DNA of 64,000 nt, from contig NZ_VSRL01000012.1 of NCBI RefSeq assembly GCF_012184385.1, positions 1 to 64,000 on the forward strand, given 5' to 3'. Position 1 is the first letter of the stretch. The number at the start of each line of letters is the position of its first letter. The position numbers were made by a program, and so were the translations under genes. Shown here one piece after another: positions 14,887-23,622 of the stretch. This DNA comes from Lentzea indica (GTDB lineage: Bacteria; Actinomycetota; Actinomycetes; Mycobacteriales; Pseudonocardiaceae). A model generated the notes under the pieces. The model was not told the DNA's origin. It did not search any database and saw nothing but the letters and a program-made list of their open reading frames with translations.

Positions 14887-15884
14887 CGCTGCACCCCCGG
14901 AGGCAGGCAGCCTTCTTCGTTGAACCCGACGACTCCGAGGTTCACCGCGGGCGGCAGCAGGCCACAGATGTAAGTGTCGAACCAACGGCCGTTGCCCAGG
15001 GTGTTCGCGAACACCCGGTAGAACGGCGCCATCAACGCGAGGCTGCGGTCGAGGTTGTCCTGGTTGCGCTGCAGGATCGTGGTGACCCTGCCGAGCTGCT
15101 CCAGCGCGGGCTTGAGCTGGTTCTGGTTGTCGTTCACCAGACCGCTCAGCTCACGGGCCAGGTCGCGGGTGCCGGTCAGCAGTGCGCTGATCGACTCGCG
15201 GCGCTTGCGCAGCTCACCGAGCAGCAGGTTGCCGTCCGAGAGCAGCTTCTCGAACTCTGCGTTGCGGTCGGCCAGCGTCTTGGTCAGCTGCCTGGTGTTG
15301 TCCAGGAGCTTGGCCAGTTGCTCGTCCCGCGAGGAGATCGTCTTCGACAGCGCGGACAGACCGTCCAGCGCGCCCCTGACGTGCTCCGGCGAGTTCTTGA
15401 AGGTGTCGGACAGCACCGTGAAGCTGTCCGCGAGCTGCTTGGTGTCGATCTGGCCGACGGTCGTCGCGAGTCCGTTGAACGCCTCGTTCACGTCGTACGG
15501 CGCGAGCGTGCGTTCCTTCGGGATCGGGTTGCCAGGGCTCAGCGGCGCGCTCCCCTGCGGGTCGAGCGAGAGGAACTTCTGGCCCAGCAACGTCTTGATG
15601 CGGATCATCGCGGTCGTCCTGTCGCCCACCCAGGCGTCCTTGACCTTGAACGTCACCCGCACGCGGTCGCCGTTCAGCTTGACCTTGGTGACCTTGCCGA
15701 CCTTCACGCCGGCGACGCGGACCTCGTTGCCCGGCACCAGTCCCGCCGCCTCGCTGAAGTCCGCGGCGTAGCTCGTGCCACCGCCGATGATCGGCAGGTC
15801 GTCCGAGTAGAACGCGGCCAGCAACAGCAGGACGATCAGTGTCAGGCTGACCGCGCCAGTCCGGATCGGGTTGCGTTCCTTCAT
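14883..15884 (-). CDS. mceC: MCE family protein, MceC-like
   Basis: 333 aa. ATG at 15884 overlaps the mceB stop (ATGA). Anchor helix at residues 6-25, MCE domain at about 30-115 (VAGVKVGKVTKVKLNGD; KTLLGQKFLSLDP), then a helical domain with a strongly amphipathic RDEQLAKLLDNTRQLTKTLA coiled-coil-like stretch. It ends with FDTYICGLLPPAVN and EEGCLPPG, a conserved two-cysteine tail. The compact form lacks the long proline tail of mycobacterial MceC. Confidence 0.88.
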   Translation of the reverse strand: MKERNPIRTGAVSLTLIVLLLLAAFYSDDLPIIGGGTSYAADFSEAAGLVPGNEVRVAGVKVGKVTKVKLNGDRVRVTFKVKDAWVGDRTTAMIRIKTLLGQKFLSLDPQGSAPLSPGNPIPKERTLAPYDVNEAFNGLATTVGQIDTKQLADSFTVLSDTFKNSPEHVRGALDGLSALSKTISSRDEQLAKLLDNTRQLTKTLADRNAEFEKLLSDGNLLLGELRKRRESISALLTGTRDLARELSGLVNDNQNQLKPALEQLGRVTTILQRNQDNLDRSLALMAPFYRVFANTLGNGRWFDTYICGLLPPAVNLGVVGFNEEGCLPPGVQR

Positions 15885-16912
15885 CGGCGGCACCTCTGTT
15901 GTGTCACCGGCAACGCCGTGATCGGAACGGGGTCCTTGATGACCGGCGGAACCGCGATCTGACCGGTTCCCTCGCACAGGAAGAAGTTGAACCACGAGCC
16001 GTACGTCGCGGTCCTCGTGATCGTCTCCAGCTTGTTCGGAAGTCCCTGCAACATGCGGTCGACAAGCACCTCGTTGTCCCCCAGCGTCTTCGAGACGATG
16101 CCGAGCTGCGCGATGTCGTTCTTCAACGGCTCTCGCCCCTGCTCCAGCAGACCGGAGGTGGCGTTGGTCAGGTCGCCGAGCGCGGTGATCGCGTCGCCGA
16201 TCGGCTGACGGTCCTGCGCGAGTCCGGACACCAGCGTCTGCAACGTGACCACGAGGTTGTTGAAGTCCTCGTCGCGTGAGTTCACGGTGTCCAGCGCGGT
16301 GTTGAGGTTGTCGACGACCTCGCCGATCACCTTGTCCTTGCCGGCCAAAGTGCTGGTCAGCGACGCCGTGTGCTGGAGCAGGCTGTCGATCGTGCTGCCT
16401 TCTCCCTGCAGCACCTGGATGATCTCGAACGACAGCTTGTTCACGTCCTCCGGCGACAGCGCCTGGAAGAGCGGCTTGAAGCCGTTGAACAGCACGGTGA
16501 GGTCGAGCGCGGCCTTGGTGCGGTCCAGCGGGATGGTGCCGCCTTCTGGCAGCACCGCCCTGGTGTCACCGGTGCCGGCCTCGAGCGCGATGTACCGCTG
16601 TCCCACCAGGTTGCGGTACTTGATCGTCGCGGTGACCGACTCCGGCAGCTTGCGGTCGCCGTCGATCGAGAACGCGACCTCGGCGGTCTTGCGGTCGACG
16701 ACCTTGATCTCGTCGACCTGCCCGACGCGGACACCGGCGATGCGGATGTCGTCACCCTCGTTCAACGCGGTCACGTCGGTGAACTGCGCTTTGTAGTCCG
16801 TGGCATCGGCCAGGTTCACGTTGGCGATGGTCACCGCGAGCAGCGTCGTGGCGAGGATCGTGACCACCGCGAAGGCGATCAGCTTGATCAGCGGGGCGAG
16901 CACACCCTTCAC
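15881..16912 (-). CDS. mceB: MCE family protein, MceB-like
   Basis: 343 aa. GTG at 16912 overlaps the mceA stop (GTGA). Anchor at residues 8-30; MCE domain at about 36-120 (IAGVRVGQVDEIKVVD; RNLVGQRYIALEAG). A helical domain follows, ending in YGSWFNFFLCEGTG, the family's characteristic aromatic/Cys motif, and a short VTQQRCRR tail. A long alternative frame upstream lies inside mceA and is rejected. Confidence 0.88.
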   Translation of the reverse strand: MKGVLAPLIKLIAFAVVTILATTLLAVTIANVNLADATDYKAQFTDVTALNEGDDIRIAGVRVGQVDEIKVVDRKTAEVAFSIDGDRKLPESVTATIKYRNLVGQRYIALEAGTGDTRAVLPEGGTIPLDRTKAALDLTVLFNGFKPLFQALSPEDVNKLSFEIIQVLQGEGSTIDSLLQHTASLTSTLAGKDKVIGEVVDNLNTALDTVNSRDEDFNNLVVTLQTLVSGLAQDRQPIGDAITALGDLTNATSGLLEQGREPLKNDIAQLGIVSKTLGDNEVLVDRMLQGLPNKLETITRTATYGSWFNFFLCEGTGQIAVPPVIKDPVPITALPVTQQRCRR

Positions 16913-18225
16913 TTGACGGTCACCTCCGTTCCACGGACGAGCGGCCCGAGCAGCAGGCTCGACCAGCCGGGCATGTCCTGCGGGTCGACGCCGATCCGCG
17001 GTCCGAAGAGCGCCGCGATCAACCTGGCCTCCTCCGGCGAGTTGGCGAGCCGCAACACGTCCGCGGACTGCGGCACCGTCACGTTGCCGGCGTTGGCGGG
17101 CGGCAGGATCCCGTCGTTGGCCACGCGGGCGGGCGGCGGCGAGCTGGAACCGTCCTGCACCGGGCCCTCCGGCGGGTACTGCGGGAACGGGTTCGGCCTC
17201 GGCACGATGTCGTAGCAGCGAGGTCCGCGCTTGTCCTTGTACTCCGGCTCGTCGAGGTTCGGCTTGTACTTGCCGCGGTTCTGCGTGATCTCCAGCGTGA
17301 TGTGCAGGCCGGGCTCGTTCGTGCCCTCGCCGAACGCCTTGCTGATGATCGGCTCGAACTCCGCGAGCCCCTTGAGCAGGCACGGGTACTCGGGCGCGTA
17401 CTTGGCCAGCAGCTCCAGCGTCGGGCGGCCGGTGTCGGCGAGCCCGATGATGTTGTTCTTGTTGACCGTGAGGAAGCTCGTGAGGTCCTGCGAGGTCGTG
17501 GTCATCGACCCGTACAGCGCGAGCAGGTTGTCCCGCTGCTCGACGACGGTCTTGGTCGTCGTGGTCATGTCGTTGAGCGCCTGCAGCAGGTCCGGCGCGG
17601 CGTCCGCGTAGACGTTCGAGACGTCCGCGAGCTTGGAGATGTTCTCCTTCAACGCGGGCAGCTGCGGGTTGAGCTCACCGAGGTACTTGTCGAGCGACAC
17701 CAGCGTTTCGCCGAGCGGCTTGCCGCGGCCGTCGAGGGCCTGTGACAGCGCGGTCAGCGTGGTGGCGAGCTTCTCCGGCTGGATCGCCTGCAGCACCGGC
17801 ATCAGGTTGTCGAGCACGCGTTCGAGCTCGATCGCGCTGCTGGTGCGGTCCTGCTCGATGACCGCGCCTTCCTTGATCGCGCCGCTCTTCTGCTGCGGCA
17901 GCACGAGGTTCACGTACCGCTCGCCGAACAGCGTCTTGGGCAGCAGCCGCGCGCTGACGTTGCCGGGGATCTGCTCGACCTTGTCCGGCAACAGGGCCAG
18001 CTCCAGCTCGGCGCCGTCCCCGCTGGTGCGGATGGCCTTCACCGAGCCGACGATGAGGCCGCGCACCTTGACGTCGCTCGCCGTCTGCAACTGGTTGCCG
18101 ATGTGGTCGGTCTTGAGCGTGACCTTCACGTAGTCGCTGAAGACGTCCTTGTACAGCGCCACCGTGAGTGACAGGAACATGGCGATCGCGAGAAGAAAGG
18201 CGATGCCCAGCACGCGTTTCTTCAT
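16909..18225 (-). CDS. mceA: MCE family protein, MceA-like
   Basis: 438 aa. ATG at 18225 overlaps the YrbEB stop (ATGA). Signal-anchor at residues 5-25. MCE domain at about 35-120 (VRGLIVGSVKAIRTSGD; KTLFGERYVNLVLP). The helical domain runs to about residue 300. The rest is Pro-rich (PRPNPFPQYPPEGPVQDG) with a second short folded segment at about 385-438. First MCE subunit after the permeases, as in other actinobacterial operons. Confidence 0.88.
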   Translation of the reverse strand: MKKRVLGIAFLLAIAMFLSLTVALYKDVFSDYVKVTLKTDHIGNQLQTASDVKVRGLIVGSVKAIRTSGDGAELELALLPDKVEQIPGNVSARLLPKTLFGERYVNLVLPQQKSGAIKEGAVIEQDRTSSAIELERVLDNLMPVLQAIQPEKLATTLTALSQALDGRGKPLGETLVSLDKYLGELNPQLPALKENISKLADVSNVYADAAPDLLQALNDMTTTTKTVVEQRDNLLALYGSMTTTSQDLTSFLTVNKNNIIGLADTGRPTLELLAKYAPEYPCLLKGLAEFEPIISKAFGEGTNEPGLHITLEITQNRGKYKPNLDEPEYKDKRGPRCYDIVPRPNPFPQYPPEGPVQDGSSSPPPARVANDGILPPANAGNVTVPQSADVLRLANSPEEARLIAALFGPRIGVDPQDMPGWSSLLLGPLVRGTEVTVK

Positions 18226-19031
18226 CCGGCGATCCTCACTGTGGTCGTGGCTCCCCAGATCGCGAGGCTCAGGAAGAAGTCGAGCAGCGCCGTCGTGACG
18301 ATCGCGGTCCGCACCGCACGTCCGACCGCCACACCGACGCCCGCCGGCCCGCCGCTCGCGCGGTAGCCGTAGTAGCAGTGGGTCATGATGATCACGACCG
18401 CGAAGACCAGCACCTTGCCGAACGACCACAACACGTCGATCGGGGGTAGGAACAGGTTGAAGTAGTGGTCGTACGTGCCGGCCGACTGCCCGTAGAACTC
18501 GACGGTGATCGTCCTGGCGGCCAGGTAACTCGTCAGCAACCCGATCACGTACAGCGGGATGATCGCGACGAAGCCGGCGATGATCCGCGTGGTGACCAGG
18601 AACGGCAGGCTGGGGATGCCCATGACCTCCAGCGCGTCGATCTCCTCGGAGATCCGCATCGCACCGAGCTGGGCCGTGAACCCTGATCCAACGGTGGCTG
18701 AAAGGGCAAGGCCCGCCACGAGCGGCGCGATCTCGCGGGTGTTGAAGTAGGCGCTGACGAAGCCGGCGAACGCACTCGTGCCGATCTGGTTGAGCGCGGT
18801 GAAGCCCTGAAGACCGACAACGGTGCCGGTGAAGACGCTCAGCCCGACCATCACGCCGATCGTGCCGCCGATGACCGCGAGCGCACCACTGCCGAAGCTG
18901 ACCTCGGCCAGCAGCCGCATCGTTTCCTTGCCGTACCGCTTGAGCGCGCGCGGGGTCCAGGCCAGCGCCTTGATGTAGAACGCCAGCTGGTCGCCGAAGC
19001 CGTCCAGAGTGGACATCGCCTTGTTCGCCAT
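18222..19031 (-). CDS. ABC transporter permease, YrbE/MlaE family (YrbEB)
   Basis: 269 aa with five to six hydrophobic segments. ATG at 19031 shares a base with the YrbEA stop (TGATG). The MlaE signature is clear: GSGFTAQLGAMRISEEIDAL, then LEVMGIPSLPFLVTTRIIAG, the cytoplasmic EExDA loop that couples to the ATPase. It pairs with YrbEA to form the inner-membrane permease dimer for lipid import through the MCE tunnel. Confidence 0.92.
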   Translation of the reverse strand: MANKAMSTLDGFGDQLAFYIKALAWTPRALKRYGKETMRLLAEVSFGSGALAVIGGTIGVMVGLSVFTGTVVGLQGFTALNQIGTSAFAGFVSAYFNTREIAPLVAGLALSATVGSGFTAQLGAMRISEEIDALEVMGIPSLPFLVTTRIIAGFVAIIPLYVIGLLTSYLAARTITVEFYGQSAGTYDHYFNLFLPPIDVLWSFGKVLVFAVVIIMTHCYYGYRASGGPAGVGVAVGRAVRTAIVTTALLDFFLSLAIWGATTTVRIAG

Positions 19032-19816
19032 CAGCTCCCCTTCGCGGGCACGACCGTCAGGTAGATCGTGGTGAGGACGAAGTTGACGAAGAACAGCAGC
19101 AGGAAGGTGATGACCACGGCCTGGTTCACCGCGTCACCGACGCCCTTCGGCCCACCGGCCGGGTTGAGCCCCCGGTACGCGGCCACGATGCCCGCGATGA
19201 ACCCGAAGATGAGCGCCTTGATCTCGCTGATCCACAGGTCGGGCAGCTGCGCCAACGCGGAGAAGCTCGCGAGGTAAGCGCCCGGCGTGCCGTCCTGCAT
19301 GATCACGTTGAAGAAGTAGCCGCCGAGCACACCGACGACGCTCACCATGCCGTTGAGCAGCACGGACACCAGCATCGCGGCAAGCACCCGCGGCACCACA
19401 AGACGATGGATCGGACTGACGCCGAGGACTTCCATGGCGTCGATCTCTTCGCGGATCTTGCGAGAGCCGAGATCAGCACAGATCGCACTGCCGCCGGCAC
19501 CCGCGATCAGCAGTGCCGTCACGATCGGACTGGCCTGCTGGATGATCGCGAGCACGCTGGCCGCACCCGTGAACGACTGCGCGCCGATCTGCCTCGTAAG
19601 ACTGCCGAGCTGCAGCGCGATGACCGCACCGAACGGAATGGAGACCAGCGCCGTCGGCAACACCGTCACGCTGACGATGAACCAGCTCTGCTGGATGAAC
19701 TCCCGGAGCTGGAAGGGCCTGCGGAACGACGTCCGCACGACGTCGATGCCGAGCTGGCACAGCTTCCCGGTCTCCCGCAGCGCACCAGCGCCGGGGAAAG
19801 TCGTCTGCGCAGTCAC
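19031..19816 (-). CDS. ABC transporter permease, YrbE/MlaE family (YrbEA)
   Basis: 261 aa. GTG at 19816 overlaps the ATPase stop (GTGA). Five to six membrane helices. Coupling loop GAGGSAICADLGSRKIREEIDAMEV is followed by LGVSPIHRLVVPRVLAA, a canonical MlaE motif. Closest in type to YrbE-A of mycobacterial mce operons. No separate promoter is visible, so it depends on transcription from upstream of the ATPase gene. Confidence 0.92.
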   Translation of the reverse strand: MTAQTTFPGAGALRETGKLCQLGIDVVRTSFRRPFQLREFIQQSWFIVSVTVLPTALVSIPFGAVIALQLGSLTRQIGAQSFTGAASVLAIIQQASPIVTALLIAGAGGSAICADLGSRKIREEIDAMEVLGVSPIHRLVVPRVLAAMLVSVLLNGMVSVVGVLGGYFFNVIMQDGTPGAYLASFSALAQLPDLWISEIKALIFGFIAGIVAAYRGLNPAGGPKGVGDAVNQAVVITFLLLFFVNFVLTTIYLTVVPAKGS

Positions 19817-20868
19817 AGCACACCGCCCTGACGCGGCCAGGGACTCGGAGTGGGAGCCGTCGCGTGCACGTTGTAGCGCGCCTGCTCCTCCGGCGTGAGG
19901 CTGGCGATGATCCCTTGCTGCGCCTCGTACGGCAGGTGGTGAATGATCGACATGACCCGGTCCTTGCGCCGCCTGACAGCGTCCCGGAACGGCAGCCCAG
20001 GCGTCGGCTCCAGCTGCGGCACGACACCGCGCACGTCCTCGTCCAACGATCCGTCGGAGTGCCCGGCGTCCGCGTGCGCCTGCTCGGCGGCCATCGTGGC
20101 CTGGTCCTTCTCCTCGGACATGCCGATCGGTCCGAGCCGTCGCCCGTTGAGGAACTGCTCGACAACCGGCTCATCGCTGGTCAGCAGCACTTCGCGAGGC
20201 CCGAACATCACAAGCTCCCGCCGGAACAACATCCCGAGGTTGTCCGGCACGGTGCGAGCAATGTTGATGTTGTGCGTGACGATGAGGATCGTCGCGTCGA
20301 TCTGCGCGTTCAGGTCGATCAACAGCTGGCTCAGGTACGCCGTGCGCACCGGGTCGAGCCCGGAGTCCGGCTCGTCGCACAGGATGATCTCGGGATCGAG
20401 CACCAGCGCACGGGCAAGACCAGCCCGCTTGCGCATACCGCCCGAGATCTCACCGGGCAGCTTCCTCTCGGCCCCGACAAGACCGACCATCTCCATCTTC
20501 TCGAGGACGATGCGCCTGACCTCGGCCTCGGTCTTGCGGGTGTGCTCCCGCAACGGGAAGGCGATGTTGTCGTACAGGTCCATCGACCCGAACAACGCGC
20601 CGTCCTGGAACAGCACGCCGAACATCTTCCGAATCTCGTAAAGCTTGTGCTCAGAGCACCGCACGAGATCCGTGCCGTTGATGACGATCTTGCCCTGCTC
20701 CGGCTTGAGCAGACCCACCAGCGACTTCAGGAACACGCTCTTGCCGGTACCAGACGGCCCGAGCATCACGCTGACCTCACCTGGCGGCAGCGTGAGCGTG
20801 ACGTCCTGCCAGATGGTCTGCTTGCCGAAGGACTTCGTCAGACCCTCGACGACCACCTCGACGCCCAT
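19813..20868 (-). CDS. mkl: ABC transporter ATPase, MlaF/MceG (Mkl) type
   Basis: 351 aa from ATG at 20868 with GGAGG upstream; a GTG 45 bases further upstream is the longer alternative but has no ribosome site. Walker A GPSGTGKS (37-44), signature SGGMRKR (142-148), Walker B IILCDEPDSGLDP (161-173) and the H-loop THN are all present. Residues after about 250 form a C-terminal extension like mycobacterial MceG. First gene of the Mce operon. In Mycobacterium tuberculosis the ATPase gene also lies between rplL and rpoB but is separate from the mce operons. Confidence 0.93.
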   Translation of the reverse strand: MGVEVVVEGLTKSFGKQTIWQDVTLTLPPGEVSVMLGPSGTGKSVFLKSLVGLLKPEQGKIVINGTDLVRCSEHKLYEIRKMFGVLFQDGALFGSMDLYDNIAFPLREHTRKTEAEVRRIVLEKMEMVGLVGAERKLPGEISGGMRKRAGLARALVLDPEIILCDEPDSGLDPVRTAYLSQLLIDLNAQIDATILIVTHNINIARTVPDNLGMLFRRELVMFGPREVLLTSDEPVVEQFLNGRRLGPIGMSEEKDQATMAAEQAHADAGHSDGSLDEDVRGVVPQLEPTPGLPFRDAVRRRKDRVMSIIHHLPYEAQQGIIASLTPEEQARYNVHATAPTPSPWPRQGGVL

Positions 20869-20941
20869 CCGCACCTCCGCACACGCCCAAGACGCCGCGG
20901 CGATCGGCGTCACACCTGGGCAACGAGTTCGTTCGCGGCAG

Positions 20942-20963
20942 GTTACTCACCAGTTGGCCTAAC
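20942..20963 (-). promoter_or_regulatory. Candidate operator/promoter region of the Mce operon
   Basis: An imperfect palindrome with outer arms GTTA...TAAC lies 74-95 bp upstream of the ATPase start. TetR-type repressors often bind such sites before mce operons, but no regulator gene is adjacent and no convincing -10/-35 pair was found. Confidence 0.25.
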
Positions 20964-21089
20964 GGCGGTTGCGTTCAGATAACGCCACGCAGCGTGACCT
21001 CGCAAAACGGTCAGCAGCCCGTAGACCACTGCCTGACAACCGGGAAATCCGGACCTCGGTGTGAGCGCAAGCACACCGCCAAATGACGG

Positions 21090-21470
21090 AGCGCATACCG
21101 ACGCAAAGGCGAAGCCGAGCACCCCTCATGCGATGGCACAGCCGAGCAGTCCTAGCGATGGCACAGCCGAGCAGTCCTCGCGAAGGCGCAGCCGAGCAGT
21201 CCTTCACACACAACGCGGGTGGGGTAGTCCCGTCACGAGTCGCAGGCGCGGCTGCCTCTGGTGCGACTCGTGACGGGACCACCCCACCCCAAACGCAACC
21301 CACCAACCCAACAGGCAGCCGCCCCAAGCAACAGGCGTGCCATCAACCCGCTGACGGCGCGGGACCCCCGATCAGATTGCCGGGGGTCTGGGGGCAGAGC
21401 CCCCAGGGAAAGCACGCAACCGCAACCCGCCAACGCAACACAACCACCTACGGCACAGGCGCGAACCCGC
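21090..21470. repeat. Intergenic repeat element, copy 2
   Basis: Same sequence family and orientation as 1.57-1.92 kb. The outer inverted repeat is 21219-21244 with 21262-21287 (26-bp arms, one mismatch), separated by only 17 bases. The terminal hairpin CTGGGGGC-AGA-GCCCCCAG is at 21388-21406. It occupies most of the 815-bp gap between rplL and the Mce operon; the rest of the gap shows no gene. Confidence 0.75.
21130..21204. repeat. Three tandem copies of a 25-bp unit
   Basis: Units at 21130-21154, 21155-21179 and 21180-21204 share GCGATGGCACAGCCGAGCAG with one to three changes. A degenerate fourth unit precedes them, and a single related unit starts copy 1 near 1597. Period 25 is not a multiple of three, which argues against coding. 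Confidence 0.85.
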
Positions 21471-21560
21471 AAGAACCCAAAAACCGCACGCTAACGCAGG
21501 CGTCCCCCTGATCCGGGAACCCCTACATCTCAACCTACTCAGCACCCCCGACAAGATCAG

Positions 21561-21607
21561 AAACAACAAAAACGGGCGTGCACCCCCGTTGAAAGGTGCA
21601 CGCCCGT
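21561..21607 (-). terminator. rplJL terminator
   Basis: A perfect 13-bp stem (21572-21584 with 21595-21607) is followed on the minus strand by GTTTTTGTTGTTT, about 75 bp after the rplL stop. Confidence 0.9.
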
Positions 21608-21683
21608 CTCAGGCACTACAAGGCACAAACGCCAACCCCTCGCGGGGCAACCCCTCACGGGGCAACCCCCAAAGGGGCTCAGA

Positions 21684-22073
21684 TCACTTGAGGGTGATCT
21701 TGGCGCCAGCGGCCTCGAGCTTCTCCTTGGCGGCGTCGGCAACGTCCTTCGCCACGTTCTCGAGGATGGCCTTCGGAGCGGACTCGACCAGCTCCTTGGC
21801 CTCCTTCAGGCCCAGGCCAGAGACGACCTCGCGGACGACCTTGATGACCTGGATCTTCTTGTCGCCGGCCGACTCGAGGATGACGTTGAAGTCCGTCTGC
21901 TCCTCGACCTCGGCAGCGCCGCCACCGGCGGGGCCGGCGACAGCGGCAACGGCGACGGGCGCCGCGGCGGTGACCTCGAAGGTCTCCTCGAACTGCTTCA
22001 CGAACTCCGACAGCTCGAGGAGGGTCATCTCCTTGAACGCGTCGAGCAGCTCTTCGGTGCTGAGCTTCGCCAT
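21684..22073 (-). CDS. rplL: 50S ribosomal protein L7/L12
   Basis: 129 aa, ATG at 22073. N-terminal dimerisation helices ([20 protein letters not shown]), an Ala/Gly-rich flexible hinge at about residues 36-54, and the C-terminal factor-binding domain with [20 protein letters not shown] and [14 protein letters not shown]. The stalk protein recruits translational GTPases. It lies 56 bp after rplJ and shares its leader and terminator. Confidence 0.97.
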   Translation of the reverse strand: MAKLSTEELLDAFKEMTLLELSEFVKQFEETFEVTAAAPVAVAAVAGPAGGGAAEVEEQTDFNVILESAGDKKIQVIKVVREVVSGLGLKEAKELVESAPKAILENVAKDVADAAKEKLEAAGAKITLK

Positions 22074-22129
22074 GATCGGCGGTCCTTTCTAATCTCCCGC
22101 GCGAAAGCGTCGGGTGTGTCTTCGGGTGA

Positions 22130-22672
22130 TCAGCTTTCGGCGGGAGCGTCGGCCGCGGCAGCGGCCTTCTTCTCCTGCAGGGCAGCAGCCAGGCGAGCGA
22201 CCTGGGAAGCCGGGGCGTTGAACAGACCCGCGGCCTTGGCCAGGTTGCCCTTCATCGCGCCCGCGAGCTTCGCGAGCAGCACCTCACGGCTCTCGAGGTC
22301 CGCGATAGCGGTGACCTCGTCGACCGAGAGCGGGCGGCCATCCATGTAGCCGCCCTTGATGACCAGGGCCTTGTTGTCCTTCGCGAAGTCGCGGATCGCC
22401 TTGGCGGCGTCGACGGGCTCGCCCTCGACGAACGCGATGGCGGTGGGGCCGGACAGGAGGGCCTCGAGGCCCTCGACGCCGGCGTCCGCAGCGGCCAACT
22501 TGACCAGCGTGTTCTTCGCGACGGTGTACTTGGTGCCCGCGCCGAGAGCGCGACGCAGCGTGGTGAGCTGCGCCATGGAGAGGCCACGGTACTCGGTGAC
22601 AACCGCTGCCGAGCTGCTGCGGAACTGGTCCGCGAGCTCAGCGACCGCCGTAACCTTCGTGGGCTTCGCCAT
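22130..22672 (-). CDS. rplJ: 50S ribosomal protein L10
   Basis: 180 aa from ATG at 22672 with GAGGAGG upstream ([10 protein letters not shown]...). The frame stays open 31 codons further upstream, but that part is the structured leader. Contains the rRNA-binding [15 protein letters not shown] region and a C-terminal helix [15 protein letters not shown] that binds L7/L12 dimers. L10 with L12 normally represses its own mRNA by binding the leader. Confidence 0.96.
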   Translation of the reverse strand: MAKPTKVTAVAELADQFRSSSAAVVTEYRGLSMAQLTTLRRALGAGTKYTVAKNTLVKLAAADAGVEGLEALLSGPTAIAFVEGEPVDAAKAIRDFAKDNKALVIKGGYMDGRPLSVDEVTAIADLESREVLLAKLAGAMKGNLAKAAGLFNAPASQVARLAAALQEKKAAAAADAPAES

Positions 22673-22894
22673 GATCGCCTCCTCTCTGGGCTGGGTTAGA
22701 CCGCCGATGAGAAGGCTCCGAAACAACAAAAACGCCCTCGCGCAAAGCAGCACGGGGCGTCGCAAGACTGACCTCGTCCTCCCTGCGCGGGTCGCCCGTG
22801 TTGCAACGGGGCCTTCGTTCTCCTCGCGGAGAAAACCAGCGGTCTTCGGTAGAACCAGGCAAAACAGTACTCGACTGTGTACCGCCCGACCAAA
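22673..22894 (-). ncRNA. rplJ leader RNA (L10 leader type) with attenuator hairpin
   Basis: The 220-nt untranslated leader contains a U-run-followed hairpin: GGGCGT at 22755-22760 pairs with ACGCCC at 22732-22737, then GTTTTTGTTGTTT on the minus strand (down to 22721). This terminator lies about 50 nt before the L10 start codon. Upstream, CUACCGAAGACCGCUGG and a CUCCGCGAGGAG hairpin resemble actinobacterial L10 leaders. A possible promoter is TTGGTC, 18 bp, TACTGT at 22894-22865. A family assignment needs a covariance search. Confidence 0.6.
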
Positions 22895-22911
22895 TCGGCA
22901 TGATGTGACCT

Positions 22912-23613
22912 GTGACCGACGAGCCCGGCAAGGACCTCGCGCCCCGCCAGCCGCAGCCTCCTGTCCCTGAGGTGGACCCGGAGCAGCTTCGGCAGTTCCA
23001 GGAGTTCCAGCGCTTCCAGGAGTACCAGCGCTACCAGGAGGCCACGGGCCAGGCGCCTCAGCCTCCCAAGCAGCCTGGCGGCAAGCGCTGGTGGCTCGTC
23101 GTGCTCGGCAGCCGCATCTTCTGGCGGGCGCTCTTCTTCCTCGCCATCGTCATCGCCGGCCTCTGGGCCTACAACCACTACTTCGGCGGCGACGAGCCCG
23201 GCGACATCGCCCAGGACAGCGGTGGCGTGACCGGCCCTGCCCAGGGTCTCTCCGCGCCCGCCGGGCTCCAGGGCACCGTCGGCATGTTCTACAAGCACGT
23301 CTCGTTCGCCGACACGACCCGCGCCTGCACGCTCTTCCTCCGCGACGACACCCGCCAGCAGTTCGCCAACGCATACGGGGCAAGCGATTGCGCAGCCGCG
23401 GTCAAGACCCTGAAGACCCAGGTGACCAGCGTCGACAAGTACCAGCAGGTCATGTTCCCGCCGGAGATGCTCAAGACCCCGACCACCACGAAGGTCACCA
23501 TCGACTCCTGCGCCCTGACCGTCGAAGGTGGCCCGCGCCTGGGCACGTTCGTGGTGGAGAAGGTCAACGCCGGCTGGGTCATCACCGACTGGTCCCCCAG
23601 CACCTGTGGTTGA
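22912..23613 (+). CDS. Membrane-anchored hypothetical protein
   Basis: 233 aa, GTG at 22912. Residues 1-58 are a Gln/Pro-rich cytoplasmic part with [15 protein letters not shown] repeats. One transmembrane helix at about 65-85 ([15 protein letters not shown]). The extracytoplasmic domain (about 115-233) has paired cysteines ([27 protein letters not shown]) and ends [19 protein letters not shown], similar in layout to NTF2-like lipoprotein/Mas-type domains. Divergent from rplJ. Function unknown. Confidence 0.75.
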   Translation: MTDEPGKDLAPRQPQPPVPEVDPEQLRQFQEFQRFQEYQRYQEATGQAPQPPKQPGGKRWWLVVLGSRIFWRALFFLAIVIAGLWAYNHYFGGDEPGDIAQDSGGVTGPAQGLSAPAGLQGTVGMFYKHVSFADTTRACTLFLRDDTRQQFANAYGASDCAAAVKTLKTQVTSVDKYQQVMFPPEMLKTPTTTKVTIDSCALTVEGGPRLGTFVVEKVNAGWVITDWSPSTCG

Positions 23614-23622
23614 TTGGGGTGC

